A DNA stretch of 64,000 nucleotides from Zerene cesonia (lineage: Eukaryota > Arthropoda > Insecta > Lepidoptera > Pieridae): assembly GCF_012273895.1 (NCBI RefSeq), contig NC_052115.1, positions 1,364,001-1,428,000 of the forward strand. Reading direction: 5' to 3'. Below the pieces are notes generated by a model that did not search any database, was not told the origin of the DNA, and worked only from the letters and a program-made list of their open reading frames with translations. The position numbers and the translations under genes are program-made. Shown in pieces: positions 42,801 through 54,634 of this stretch (position 1 is the first letter of the stretch; each line of letters begins with the position of its first letter).

Positions 42801-45270
42801 AAAAATACAAATAAAACTACGACAAACAATTGCAGTAACAATGCATATTAAGGTGACAGGGTTCAAAGGTCAAGTTAGGTTAACACGGCGCTCATTAAAA
42901 CTAAAAACAAAACCTCTTCCGGGCTTCATGCAGCCTCCAACATTCACGACTGCTGATGTAACTATAATGAGCATAATTTGAGATGAAGTAACCAAATTGA
43001 TGTTGCATGTGCTTATTATGACATATTATGATGGAACTCGGACTATATTACGTAGTGCATTTAGCACTTGCAATGCCGATCTACGATGCCCTATCGCTGT
43101 AATGTAACTTTGAAAGTAATATACGTAACATAACTTCATAAATATAGGTTATAAAATGTACCATTTTTCCCTTTTCTTTAATAACACATTAAAAATATTT
43201 TTAAAGTTCAAATTAAGACTTTAATTTTTATTGTGTTAAATATAATCATAAATTTCAAAAATGTAAAACTCTAGACTAGATAAAGCTCGTTGCATTAAAT
43301 AATATGAAGGTTTTCGATGACAGCTCCTGTTGTTTAAGCCGCCGGCCTCCTTGTAACAGATAATAAAAAAAAAAACTTTCCTTAATTTCGTCATAATACA
43401 TGCCAGAATTCCGCCAAAACTCTTTTAATTGCTAAGAAAAGTGACATATCACATAATGCTGGCAATTCACACAACGAATAAAAAAAAGAAAAAAGTGTTT
43501 TGTGGGAATATAGCTCATAAACTTCTGAGTATACGTTTTGTATGCAATAAAATGTTGTGTTTTAGACATGTTTGTGTTATTATCGCTTTACACGGGAGAA
43601 AACGCATCGCAGGTTGTCTCTTGGCATGTTGTAAAGCGTGTTGTCCAGTGTAGAATAATAATATGTATTGTAGTCTTTTACGTGATTTATTTATGTAAAA
43701 TTGTTTGCAAAGAATTATTCAACTTTCGCCTCTCGAATTATTCAATTTATTTTGCTGGCCTTTAACCTTTTTAATTGCAACATCGTAAATGAGCAAAATC
43801 GCCAGTAAATTTGTATATTTATTTAAATATATAAATAGCTCAATTTTAGATCTACGGACGGTTCAGAGAAGATACAGTTTGATCTCTGTTCCATGCGACC
43901 TGTCATAGTTTAACGGGGTCAATTTACATTAGTCGTGCTTAAGAGTTATTTTGTTACAGTAGATGCGAAGCGAAATAAGACATAGTTTGCCTACTAATAT
44001 ACTTAAAAACCTACAATAAACACAAAATGTAAAATTTTGTACAGTTATAAAATTCTGTAGGTTCATTTTTGTATCATAAAAGGTACCTACAGAATTTTAT
44101 AAAAAATAACGCTGCGGATGAATACGAAACAATTTGATATCAGTTGATCTGTCAAACACTATTGAATCAATATATGTTTAATAAAAATTGGAATTCTTAA
44201 AATGAATTTAGGTAACGGCAGGAGTCTCCTTCAATTTTCCCGACATTATCCCCGTGTAACAAACGCCTTTTTTTAACTCACGATAAACGCAGGTGAAACC
44301 AGGGTAAAGAGATAGTTTATTATCATATCTTGCATCGCATATTAACCGGTGTGCTCACAGTTCCGGTCGCGAATTCTTCATCACTGTTTGACACACTTCC
44401 TTGCGTGACGCAATGTAGAAAGGACGTATATTGGGTAACTATTTTTTCTCATATTATTCGAGTTTATGCAATTTAAACTTTCAACTGGCCAGTGATAATT
44501 ATTATTTAAACTTTTTGATGAAACATTCGAAATATGAATCATGTTTTATTGTAAAGCGTTCGGAGAGCCTCGATATTTTCCAAATAAGTACATTTATATT
44601 AAACTGATGAGTTGATGTTAATTAATCTTAAATTATCTAACTACGTTTTTATCAGAGATTCATAGGTAATATAATATGTTTTATAGTCTAGTTTTTATTA
44701 AAAGTTATTTAACATTATTTTTTTCGGACATATTTTTTTAAGAAATAAGGGGGTAGAAAGTTAATCGTCATTATTAATGAAAAGACTGATTGAACTCCTG
44801 TGATTGAACATTAACTTTCGAGTTTCAACCGACCATGCGTTGATTAATTTCTGCATTATATTTCAGGAAATACTACATAATTGTTACTTCTAGCCTTCAG
44901 TATAACCTTAATTATAATAACTGTTCATATTATGCTGATAAAATATTTCGTATGAAATAAATATTAAGTTTTTATTAAACAAATTATGAAAGACGGCTTT
45001 CGTTAATATATATATTTTTTTTCGTAACAACGAATAAAGTAAAGGCTATTAAAATATGCGTGCAAATATATTGAAATGAAAGTAACCTACGGACATATCA
45101 TATACGTATATAAATATTAACGGCATAATAAATTCCAAATACAATAAACAAGTCACAAACAAGCCCTTAGCACAGTCAACTCTTACTAGAAAGCAACACA
45201 CGCTCCATTACCACAGATAAAACATAAATTTATTTTCAAAAATCGAACGTACCCAAAATATAAGCCTCAT
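24555..45270 (-). CDS. Secreted proline/glutamine-rich protein, three coding exons (putative extracellular matrix or cuticle protein)
   Basis: Exons 45270-45253, 28715-25294 and 24894-24555 join in phase to about 1259 residues. Residues 1-18 (MRLIFWVTALAVLTISQA) are a good signal peptide, followed by a basic KPKR that could be a processing site. Residues ~180-209 hold EPVQVFYVKYSKDPHSKDKV. A long Pro/Gln/Ser/Phe-rich low-complexity region follows, with a glutamine-dominated stretch at ~698-818. The C-terminal third is non-repetitive and acidic, with LISSGILDNADISVLDYDKV (~913) and KGIQFIAGDSLHNLLKRP (~1098), which look like conserved domains, then a basic tail GRELRRQRT. No transmembrane anchor is seen beyond the signal. 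I do not recognise the family. The composition and the intron splitting the signal peptide are typical of insect cuticle and matrix genes, so that role is an inference. No chitin-binding R&R motif or cysteine-rich domain is present. Confidence 0.88.
25294..28715 (-). CDS. Main exon of the P/Q-rich secreted protein
   Basis: 3422 nt open throughout. Acceptor ATTCCAG|GTT (an in-frame TGA lies just upstream, so the acceptor is fixed), donor GA|GTAAGT in phase 2. The first codons read VTALAVLTISQAKN, the hydrophobic half of a signal peptide. Several long frames on the opposite strand here are only mirror images of CAA/CAG-rich codons. Confidence 0.95.
29030..29045. promoter_or_regulatory. Twin CRE/bZIP-like half-sites upstream of the main P/Q-rich exon
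   Basis: TGACGTA directly followed by TGACGTAAT. Candidate bZIP binding pair 0.3 kb from the exon acceptor. Confidence 0.3.
31633..32632. other. Assembly gap (1000 N)
   Basis: Exactly 1000 N, a placeholder length, so the true size and content are unknown. It lies within the long first intron of the P/Q-rich gene. Confidence 1.
33099..33300 (-). repeat. CTAGCTGCG-type interspersed repeat, copy 6
   Basis: Reverse orientation, TCCTACTACTATTATAAAGG to GGGGCGCAGCCAGTC. Confidence 0.75.
33640..33843 (-). repeat. Short interspersed repeat, another family
   Basis: ACTAATATTATAAATGTGAA at the left, GTGGAGCCGGGACGATCGTC at the right. The fragment at 59551-59587 (CCCGGGTCAACGCGGGTGGA) resembles its right end. 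Confidence 0.5.
35748..35803 (+). repeat. Retroposon 3'-end fragment with GTTT tail
   Basis: TGGTGCACAATAAAGTGTTT, then a (TTTG)n tail: AATAAA plus simple repeat, typical of a non-LTR element 3' terminus. Confidence 0.45.
36669..36800 (-). CDS. Possible unassigned exon inside the long intron
   Basis: 44 codons, NGLVWPECSRKHRILMNKGV then FRPDGKTREIVEELKKNTID and TLKK. It is flanked by acceptor CCAAAACAG after a C/T-rich stretch and by donor AAG|GTTGGT, phase 0 on both sides. Unspliced, the frame runs from an ATG at 36830 to a stop at 36627 (67 aa). The amino-acid mix looks protein-like, but I recognise no family. It could be a nested-gene exon, an optional exon of the P/Q-rich gene, or an old gene fragment. 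Confidence 0.3.
37303..37636 (-). repeat. Poly(A)-tailed SINE-like element, copy 1
   Basis: Poly(T) at the left end marks an A-tail on the minus strand. The body includes GGTAAGCGATCACCACCGCC, CCCACTCACCGTACGAAAC and GTGCGAGCTGGCCCAATT. Short ORFs here are shared by all copies and are not genes. Confidence 0.8.
40462..40493. repeat. 32-bp perfect palindrome (15-bp arms, 2-nt spacer)
   Basis: ATCAGCGTAATATCA, spacer CA, then the exact complement TGATATTACGCTGAT. In the long intron of the P/Q-rich gene. Confidence 0.9.
40655..40836 (-). repeat. Poly(A)-tailed SINE-like element, strongly diverged copy
   Basis: Recognisable from TTCGCCTGTTGGTTAACGAT and GTGAGCTGGCCCAATTCGAG; the middle is replaced or rearranged. 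Confidence 0.55.
41144..41303 (+). repeat. CTTCGCCCGTGGTACAT-family copy
   Basis: GTCTTCGCCCGTGGTACATA to CTCTTTATAATATTAGTGA. Confidence 0.6.
42860..42872 (+). promoter_or_regulatory. Nuclear-receptor DR1-like site
   Basis: GGTTCA A AGGTCA (one mismatch from DR1), followed four bases later by AGGTTA. In the intron of a putative cuticle gene, 2.4 kb from its start, where hormone-receptor control would be plausible. Confidence 0.3.
44045..44102. repeat. Perfect 18-bp inverted repeat, 22-nt loop
   Basis: TTATAAAATTCTGTAGGT at 44045-44062 and its exact complement at 44085-44102. It has pre-miRNA-like length but no mismatches. Confidence 0.9.
45253..45270 (-). CDS. First coding exon (18 nt, MRLIFW) of the P/Q-rich secreted protein
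   Basis: ATG in context ATACAATGA, six codons, then donor TGG|GTACGT in phase 0. Exon 2 starts in phase 0 with VTALAVLTISQA and has no in-frame ATG upstream of it. The join gives a textbook signal peptide. The 16.5-kb distance makes it a prediction. Confidence 0.72.
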
Positions 45271-45420
45271 TGTATCCAAAACGCACTTCGGGGCTGAGGA
45301 TTAAAAAAAATAACTGGCACTACACTGGCGCGATCGCGCGCGCTTTCTTCACAACTGAGGCAAAGGCTCACAGCATACAGCCTCCCCCCCAAAGAAAGTT
45401 CCATCCAACCTTCACATTCG
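45271..45420 (-). promoter_or_regulatory. Core promoter and 5'UTR of the P/Q-rich gene, with CpG-dense palindrome
   Basis: On the minus strand an initiator TCAGTT (45358-45353) sits 86 nt before the ATG. The leader contains a perfect 12-bp palindrome GCGCGATCGCGC (45328-45339), conspicuous in an AT-rich region. A short C-run (45383-45390) lies upstream. No TATA box is seen at -30. This promoter-like patch supports the 18-nt first exon. Confidence 0.5.
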
Positions 45421-47064
45421 GATTATGTAAAGCTTAAAAATGAACATTATGAACGAGAGGGAAATAGGATAAGGTCGTTTTGAATACAAACAGTTTTAAA
45501 ATCGATTGTAAAAAGAGATAAAAAACGTTCACACAATTGCATCTTACGAAAACTTTGGATAATTAATGTCGATCGGGAATAAGATAAGAAATGCCTTCTG
45601 ACACTTCGTTTTTCGCGTGAGAATAGATTTGTTTGCAATTGGTGGAAATGAAGAAATTGCATTTCAAAAGTGATGTTTGCTAATAGTAATTAATTTCTTT
45701 TTACATCGCAATATGCATTGAACTAATCAATCTAAATCAAAATTAATTACATGGAAATGAAACAAACTATTCTTATTGGAAGTTTTTATTGAAGTATGGA
45801 AGGATCTTGATCTGGTGTAAAGGCAAAATTTTGTATATTTTTATTGCTTATCTCTTCTCATATATTATGATATAGGAATATCTGATGTATAAGCGACAAT
45901 TTCCATTTTTATATCAATTTGGTGCAATATAGTATTTTACAGAATTTTAATAATAACTGTCTCATTAATACATAGACTATTACTACATAACAGTAACGTA
46001 TTAAATTGTCTATATACAAACATAGAGTTTGTATATATATTTATCAGCAATTACATCCAAATTATTTAAGCAATTTCAGAATAACTGCCTCGAAACCATA
46101 TGTGGCAACACAACCTTCCATGTGACCCATGCCCTGTTTCATTAAAAAAAACTAATGAAGTCGTATCTTGTTATGTGACTTATGTAACATCCCATCTTGA
46201 ATTAAATAATAAAACGTTTTACGTCGTAAATGGTTAATTATATTTAATTTAATGGCATAATACCTCATTTCCATAGTATACCTATTACGCATATATAGAT
46301 TAAAAATATAACCGTATATTTGAATGCTCTCTGGAAAATTAACTTTGTAATTAGAGTAATATGAATAAGCTTTAAACGGTATAGTATTATTACCACAGAT
46401 AATATAAAACTATAGTTTAAATAAAGCTTGCATAATTGTTTTATTAACAGCTTTTATTCCGACACGATTGACCCATTAAGATACCTTCTCCTAGTTTATT
46501 TGTTCTGCATTTAAAAATAGCTAGCTAGGATTTAAAAATGGAATATTTTAAAAAAGGAACCACTTAATGAGTACATATAGCACTCAATAAAAATACCAAT
46601 AAAAGAAGTGTAAGTATAGTACTTTAATTGGTAGGTGCATATTATTTATTTTAATCGATTTAAGTATCATTCTTCCAGTTTCATCAGGATTAAACCATAC
46701 CACAGGGTTTAAAAATTGAATATTTTTAAAATAGTTAACATTATACTATTATAATCATTATAAGTGATCACTCTCATAAAAATCTATATTTTATGACTCA
46801 CACTCATCAAGTGTTATAGTGTTATACATAGTATTGCATACCTGTATGTAACGCCTTAACCACTATACCAAGGGACAAATTACAAAATATTACGAGTTTT
46901 TTGGTAAAACATTTTTTATGATTGAGCAAAAAGATTTAGTGGGTCAACAGATGTTAAATGACAGCGACTCGTAAACACCCACTGGGTATAGATATAACAT
47001 AATTAAAAAGATACATTTACTCTCTTTAAAGTTTTTATTAAATATTCATGTCACTGTATGTATT

Positions 47065-47395
47065 TTTTTTATGTCAGTCGGCAATGGAGCTGGTGGGTCA
47101 CCTGATGGTAAGCGCTACCACCGCCCATGAACATTTGGAGAGAGGTAAGGTCAATTGCACACCTTTCGCCTCTACAAATGGATTGCCGACTTTAATTGGT
47201 AAGGGATTAGGAAAGGATTGATGAGAGGAATAAAGGAAAGGACTGGGAAGGGTGAGGAAAAGGATATGGGCCTCCGGCTCCCCCACTCACCGTACGAAAC
47301 ACAATAGCAAGCTATTATTTCACGCCGGTTTTCTGTGGGGGTGTGGTACTTCCCCGGTGCGAGCTGGCCCAATTCGTGCCGAAGCGTGCTCGACT
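47065..47395 (-). repeat. Poly(A)-tailed SINE-like element, copy 2
   Basis: T-run at the left end, then TCACCTGATGGTAAGCGC, CCGGCTCCCCCACTCACCG and GTGCGAGCTGGCCCAATTCG. Confidence 0.8.
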
Positions 47396-48492
47396 ATTTA
47401 CGTTTAGGTCTATTGAATAGTTATTTCAGTAATAGGTCATTTGTGATGAGCATATCATAACAATCCGTATTTTAAAGAATTGACTTCTTTTCTGCTTTCA
47501 GTAGAATGGTTAAAAAGTATCATCATGATAAATTAAGATAATATCTGCAAAGTAATTCATCTTATATCTACCAATTCAAAGTTTCTAACTTGAGTTTACC
47601 TCCGCAATACGATTGCATCGCAAACTAGAGATCAAAGTGTAATTTTAATAACATCGATAGTCTGGTTTGTGAATAAAATAAATTCGAAAATACATCCGAT
47701 TAAAATACATTCATTATGTTAGCCCCGTACAAAGGGGACAAAGATTTCTAAATGCAAAATAAATGCATGCAATCGAACATCGTTTTATGATACAGTCTCT
47801 TGTATATTGGATTTACTTTTATTAAAGAAGCAAAATACAGTGATTGATAAAAAAACTTAAGAAAAAATGTATTTAATTAATTAGATTATATTGCGTATTC
47901 GACACGTCCAAATCATTACTTAAAGCATATCATGTATAGCAAGGTCACACTAATTTATCAAATTCTAGGCCTTTCCATATACTAATTGCATCAAATACGT
48001 GTATTATTAAAATTGAATTGAATGAAGATGTATTTATCTCAGCTCAAGGTGTTTGCATTCACTTTCAAAATCATCGAATTACATTTGGTCCATTACGTTA
48101 TTCGGTCTGGGTTACCACAATAACATGTATAACAAAAAGTTGAAGAAGAACATTAAATAGTGTATTAATTATATAATGTTGCAATCGTTAGCCCATTTTT
48201 GTCTCCTGAGAGTATCTACAACTTACAGTACGTAACTAACGTAGAATTCACTGATAGATGTAATGGTTTCATAGGAACTACTAATGTTAAAAATGTATAC
48301 ATTTTTTAGTGTTTTACAGTAACAATGTGATATAATAACGGCGGAGCTGATTTAGATTTGTTTTATTTATACGTTATTTGCTCAAAACGATAGACAGTGA
48401 CTTAAAAACTCACAGCCAAAACTAGGGGAAATAATAATATAAGAATAATATTCAGTAACAAAACAAAACAGAACCCGTGTTTCATTCAATTA

Positions 48493-48690
48493 TCATAATC
48501 ATCATCATAATCAGGCCATATATGCTCCTCTGTAGGGACATGGGCCTCCTATCGGGGTTAAGACCTTAATTCAAAACGCTGGCCAAGTGCGGGTTGGCAG
48601 ATGTCACATATCGTCGAAATTTTTTATTCTTCGACATGCCGGATTCTCAACGATGTTTTCTTTCACCGTGACGAGGTTTGTGTCTCTGTG
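48493..48690 (-). repeat. Head-truncated copy of the tRNA-headed SINE
   Basis: Same body and ATCATCATC tail as 5594-5910, including CTGGCCAAGTGCGGGTTGGC; the A/B-box head is absent. Confidence 0.75.
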
Positions 48691-48734
48691 TGTGTGAGGT
48701 GACGTGAATAATAAGCAGCATCATCACTATAGAG

Positions 48735-48960
48735 CATAAAATAAAGTCACCTTCTCTGTCTGTCCTATAGAATATGTACTATAGAATCTTAAATATTTGA
48801 TACTACGCAACAGATTTTGATGGGTTGTTTTTAATAAGCAGGAGGATGTGATCAGAGGTCACATATCACACACAGAGTCAAGACGATTTAGACGAATAAT
48901 AACATATATTAATCTACTCCTAATTTAACGCGCGCGAAGACGCGGGCAAAAGCTAGTAAA
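48735..48960 (-). repeat. AAGCGACTTTG-family repeat copy
   Basis: Reverse orientation, AAAGTCACCTTCTCTGTCTG to CGAAGACGCGGGCAAAAGCT and AGTA. Confidence 0.6.
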
Positions 48961-50208
48961 TAATATGGATTAATTAAACACTAGGCTTTAAAATATACTT
49001 TTTTTTCTCTTTAAATATAATATAACTAATGGACGCAATAACGACCTTGTTCTATGCATAAACTGTGCGAAAACTGTTATGAAATATTTTTATAAATCTT
49101 GTGACTTGATTTTTATCTTTAAATAACCTAGAAATGTACATTTGACTAATTTTTCTAATTCACATGCTAGCAGTTGTGTACATATGAGATATTAGAAGTG
49201 AGCACATTTTGTTTTTTATCATCGTTATTTTGCAATTGACTTAATTTTATATAAGTATGCATGAGATATTATTCAAATGTGTATAGAATTAAATCGAATA
49301 GTTTTTAAATAACAGTCAATTGTATTTTAGAAACAAATGTTAAGTCGAGGCTATAATATCACAAGTCCTAAGTTTTAAGTACATATTTACAAAATACTAA
49401 CAAAGAATACTATGCACCTATGAGGATTTCTTTAACTCCAATATAAAAAAAATATTTAAATTTTTTATCTGAATCTACTCGCAACATTTCTCGCAGAATT
49501 TTTATCGTATTTTTTATTTTTACATTAAAGTTTGGAGCATAAATTCTAATTAATTAAATAAAATTTGGATTGAGTTTTTCGCAATTTGCAATTGCACAGC
49601 ATCCTTAAATGAATAGTTGATCTACTTGAATACATCCGTTTGCAATTTGTGTCAGAATTAGGATTTTTGGAGTTCCTTATATTAAACAGAAAAACGGAAT
49701 ACATATAGAATAACCTGGTAGATAAGGCAATATACGAAGTTCTGGAATAAGGAAAAACCGAAAAAAAAACATTGCATTGAGTGAGGGAAAATGAGAGGGA
49801 TTTTTCTCATTTTAAAACGCAAAACAATTAAAAAACTTAAGGTATTTTGTGCCATTATCAAAAAGAAATAAGGAAAAAATAAATCCATGGTTACAAGCTT
49901 ATTTGCAGTTAAAGCTGCTACAATAAAGCATGCAGCAATATTCAAAATCCAAAATCTTAACAGATATCTACATTGTATACGGAACTCGCAGTAGATAAAC
50001 TAAACTCGTTCATAACCTTATCTTCAGTTAATATTTATGATCAACTCTAACTTGACACTTATTTACTTAATGTTTATATAGATAAAGCTGGGCGAGGTGG
50101 ACAGATGGACAAATAACAGGGAACCGATGATAGTCTTATTAGAAATCTGATTTTGTTAAATTGTTGATATCTTAATTATACAATAATTTATCACAAGAAA
50201 AAGGTGCT

Positions 50209-50520
50209 TTTTTTTTAAATGTCATAGTGGGCAACTGAGCTGGTGGTTCGCCTGATTGTAAACGATCACCACCGCCCATGAACATTCGCAGAGGCTCAAA
50301 CCTCTGAGAATGCGCTGCCCGCTTTTAAGGGATAAGGGATAAGTAAAGGATCGATAACTGGAAAGAAGGAATGGACTGAGAAGGGCGAGGAGAAGGAAAT
50401 AGGCCTTCGGCTCCCTCATTCACCGTACGAAACACAATAGGAAGCTATTGTTTTTTGTGTGGTCCTTCCCCGGTGCGAGCTGGCCCAATTGAGTGCCGAA
50501 GCATGCTCGACTCCCGCAAT
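50209..50520 (-). repeat. Poly(A)-tailed SINE-like element, copy 3
   Basis: T-run, then ATGTCATAGTGGGCAACTGA and the shared body; it lacks about 20 bp near the CTGTGGGGGTG block. Confidence 0.8.
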
Positions 50521-50784
50521 AAAAATTGAGAATGTATCGAGAAATTAAATGGTGCCCAAAACATACCTTATTGTGTAAGTCATATTGTTTCACTCAGCTG
50601 TATGAAGCTATATTTCTGAGAGTGGCATGCGCGACAGTTACTTTGATGACTGTCTTAAAAACCCCAAGAAAGTCCTTGCACGGACTGCAGCAATAATTGG
50701 TTATACCGCTACGTTTTATTACAATGTTTTGTAGATACAGAGTAATTATGATGACCACGGTATGAAAAGAAGCTGTATTTATAA

Positions 50785-50838
50785 CTAGCTGCGCCCCGCG
50801 GTTTCACCCGGGTAAGCCCGTAACCCGTAGGAATAATA
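50785..50838 (+). repeat. CTAGCTGCG-type interspersed repeat, truncated copy
   Basis: Only the first ~54 bp (CTAGCTGCGCCCCGCGGTTT to CCCGTAGGAATA). Confidence 0.65.
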
Positions 50839-51728
50839 CTTTCGATTTCTAAACATGCCTATGATGGCCTATCGAAATGGGTTCATGGATGTTTTTTGTT
50901 AAATAAATTTAAATCAAATTTGCTTTCATCACCAACACCCAAAAAGTAGGTCTCATCTAGTATTCAGATAGGCAATGGCCGATCTTATGTCGTCTCTTGG
51001 GGAGAGTTCTACAACGAACATCATTTCAATAAGTTTCTGTATCACCGTTTGTTCTTTCTATTATTTGTAACTTGCAATTGCGAGTACCGCCCATATATTA
51101 ATTCCATATGTTCCAATATTAAAAAACCTTGTACTGACTTCAAAACATACTTTATCTCTAATAGAAGTACCAGTACTCTACAGCAATAAACACTACAAGG
51201 ATGATAATTAAATAAGATTTCAATAATAAGATATTCTACGTTCACTGACCACGGGATTCACGCAATATGAAAGGCATGTAATCCTTGGCTTGCGCATGCT
51301 TCACTTATTCACTTATATCGATTATCTATCGATCATTTTGAAGATTGTATCGATGTTGTTACATCACTAATTGATGTTCGAGTTATTGTTTGTTGACTTG
51401 TTGAAATAACGTTAAATAAAGAAGGTTTTAACTCGCTGGAGGGCAATTTTTTATTGGCGTTATAAAATATCGTATTTTTCTCAATTTCGAAACTCTTCGT
51501 AATGTTTTTATATGAGAGATATTTATATGGTGTAAGGGTTTTTTATGCGACGGTAAGACTAGAATTCATATTAAGCGACAGTTATGAATACTATCTTTCA
51601 ATAAGCCAGCGAAGGTAAAGCAATTTGAACCCTCTTTGGAGCTTCTATTATAATGCTAATTAAATAAAATAAACATACCTATAGGAAGTACTTTGTTATC
51701 TTTTATTTAATCGAATAGATTTTCACTC

Positions 51729-51902
51729 AGAATTCGCCCGTGGTACATATATTAGCCTATAGCACTTAGGGATCACGTATAAAACCAACGGTGAAAGAAT
51801 TTCTGAAATCGGCCCAGTGGTTCCTGAGATTACCCCTACAACGTCACTAACACACAAATTCGTAAACTTTCCCTCTTGTGTTCTTTATTATATTGGTATA
51901 GT
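51729..51902 (+). repeat. CTTCGCCCGTGGTACAT-family copy
   Basis: AATTCGCCCGTGGTACATAT, then GGCCCAGTGGTTCCTGAGAT. Confidence 0.6.
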
Positions 51903-54634
51903 TTAAATACTTCAACAACAACAAAAGGTCATCTTAGGTGATATGACAGTTCACACAGCATCTAGATTATCTAATATAAACTTTAACTTAATTATGACGA
52001 AACTATAAACAAACTAGGCTCTTCCTGATAGACTGTAAATCGAGCCGCTTATATAACCTTATTATGCACAAAACCATATCAAAACTGGCTTAGCTACTTT
52101 TACTTATGTAATATGTTGAGAGGTTAGGCTGATACAGTTAAATTGATGTTTGTATGGGAAGTCCCATTTCTTCTTGTGCGGTTTACTCCAGTTAAATAAT
52201 CTCTTCTTTGTTTCAGTCTTACTTATTAAAAGATAATGGGCTATAAATTTTACTTCTCTTCTTCTTCTTCGCTTACTATATTAGTTAGGGCGTATTTATA
52301 ATTCTGAAGAACGAATAGAGAACAGCTGGAACGGATAAAGAGGGACAAAAAGGTTTTATTAAAAAAAATAAGAAAATTTTCCTCAAATACAGCTTATAAA
52401 TTTTAACATACCGCCCAGCCTAGTTTTTGGAACCTTTTGCATAGGTTTTATTTGCAAATGTATTTTAATAATAAATCCAGATATCCCAATGAAATTTACA
52501 TTTAAGGATTATTATTTATAAACGACTTGTGTTTTTTTATCGGAGACCTTTTTTAATATGTAGGTATATGTATATGTTTTTTTATATGTATTTAATATGC
52601 TATATTTTCTTTATTCTTTATTTCTTTATTTTATTTTCTTTTCTTTTTATTTATCATTCTTCTCTCTTGTATGAGATAACTGACGATACATTTAGCCTGG
52701 TAAGTATAGTTTAACCCCAAAACCTTTTCGTACAAAAATTCGTCTTACGAAGGCGCATCCAACATACATAAATTTACAATAGTCACCTGTATAATATCAA
52801 ATAAACTATATTACCCAATATTCAACATGAAACAGATAAACGTCTATTACTGAAGTTGTGACCTATTACGATACGGCCATATGAAGTAATGGACCCTTCA
52901 AATGGAGTAACTAACGAGGTTAGTGGGGGTCATGCTTGTGAAACTAAATTGGGTTAGATTTTGTCTATAGATTTGAAACATCGACATGTTGATGGCCGTA
53001 GATAAAGAATTGTCTATTTACACACTGCTAAGATCCTAGAGTAATTGAATAATAATAAAAAATCAATAATGACTTATTTCCAGAAACATGTTACTGTTAA
53101 AAGTGGTTTCAAATAATAATATTGATATAATAAGTATAAAATATAAATATTACAAGTATCAAATATTATAACTGCTAAAATTAATGCATGATTAAAATTT
53201 AAATTTATAGGTTGGGTATTGTGCATTTTATTGTTTATTTTTTATTAGGTTCACCTGCACTGTGTTTGTATATTGTAACCGATTCTCCTTCAGTCTCCTC
53301 TCCGACCCAATTAAAACAAAAGTATTTAATTCAAACTTTATACAGTTATTAAGACTTATCAACTTACTTTATTAGTTTATTTAATTATTCTGATAACGGT
53401 CTCCAGGATTTAATTATTTCCTTACGATTACTATGTAACAGTACAAATGAGACAATTTAGTTGATACTATGATTAAATAGTTGTTTTTTTAGTTTTTTCG
53501 AAGCTATATTTATTAATCACATACCTATTCGCTTTCTATATCTCTTTATCTAAGTATTTAACTATAAGTTTATAGATTAGCGCTTATAAAATATGATTAT
53601 TTGCTATAAGCTATAACGTTTGGGTTATTTCACACTATGCTAGCTTCAGTGATTGGGTCATATCAAACTATCTAAGTATGTGGAAACCGATCTTGGATGT
53701 CTCGGTAAGATTATCCAAGAATTCAATTTGTAACATTATTATATCAAGCTCGAATATCGTTTACCTAACTATGAATGCTTGATAATTTCCAAATAAATTA
53801 AAGCTTATGAAAGGCGAATTCCACTTAAATTGTTTGTAACAGAATGTTTTTATTATTTAAAATAATTAACATTGCAATTTCTAAAACCAAAATGTATTAT
53901 TATATAGCTAATATTATATAATGTTTTATAAATCGTGTGATATAATATCTTCTAATCAGACGAGTGTAAAATCGGCGAGTCAACGTGAAAAATCACACTA
54001 AAAAGACAACAACAACTTTACGTCGTCTATATTTATACAATAATTAATAAAATTGTACTGTATCCTGCGAAATCTCAAAGACGCTCTTGGATTTAGTTTG
54101 TCTATTTTGTTAAAATAATAATAAAGTAGTCGTATTAAAAGAGACTTATATAAAAATATGGTGTCATAAAAACAAAGTATCACACGAATCAATCGCAAAC
54201 ACTTTATCCACAAGACATAATCGAATGTAATCCTTTTATTTGATAGCTTTAGAGCGGATCAAATCGTTTCGTGACTCAGACTGGTATGATCTGACAAGGG
54301 CTGCCAACTAAGAAGCTAAGAAATACTGCTGTTGTCTAAGAAATACTGTTTGTTTAAGACTGAAAAAGAAAACACTTACACGGTATTTTAGATAAAAATA
54401 TCTATAAAAACCTACGTCTTGTATTTGTGATTCTCGGAAGATTTTGAATTCTTTTCAGTGTGTGCTTGGTGTGTTCCCATTTTGATGCTGAAACTGTTAT
54501 ATTATTATACAAGTAAAAAGTATCATAAGATAAATAGAATGACACTTTTGCTAAAATATAGAGCTTGTACAATCTTGTTAAAAAGTTAAGTAAATAAATA
54601 AATTTTTCTTTAAATAAATAAATAATTTTATTCG

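Larger units (their letters stand above)
28716..45252 (-). other. Predicted long first intron of the P/Q-rich gene
   Basis: 16.5 kb, AT-rich. Contains the N gap, two SINE-like copies, repeats at 33.1, 33.6 and 41.1 kb, the palindrome and hairpin listed separately, and one possible exon at 36.7 kb. The rest shows nothing recognisable. Confidence 0.55.
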
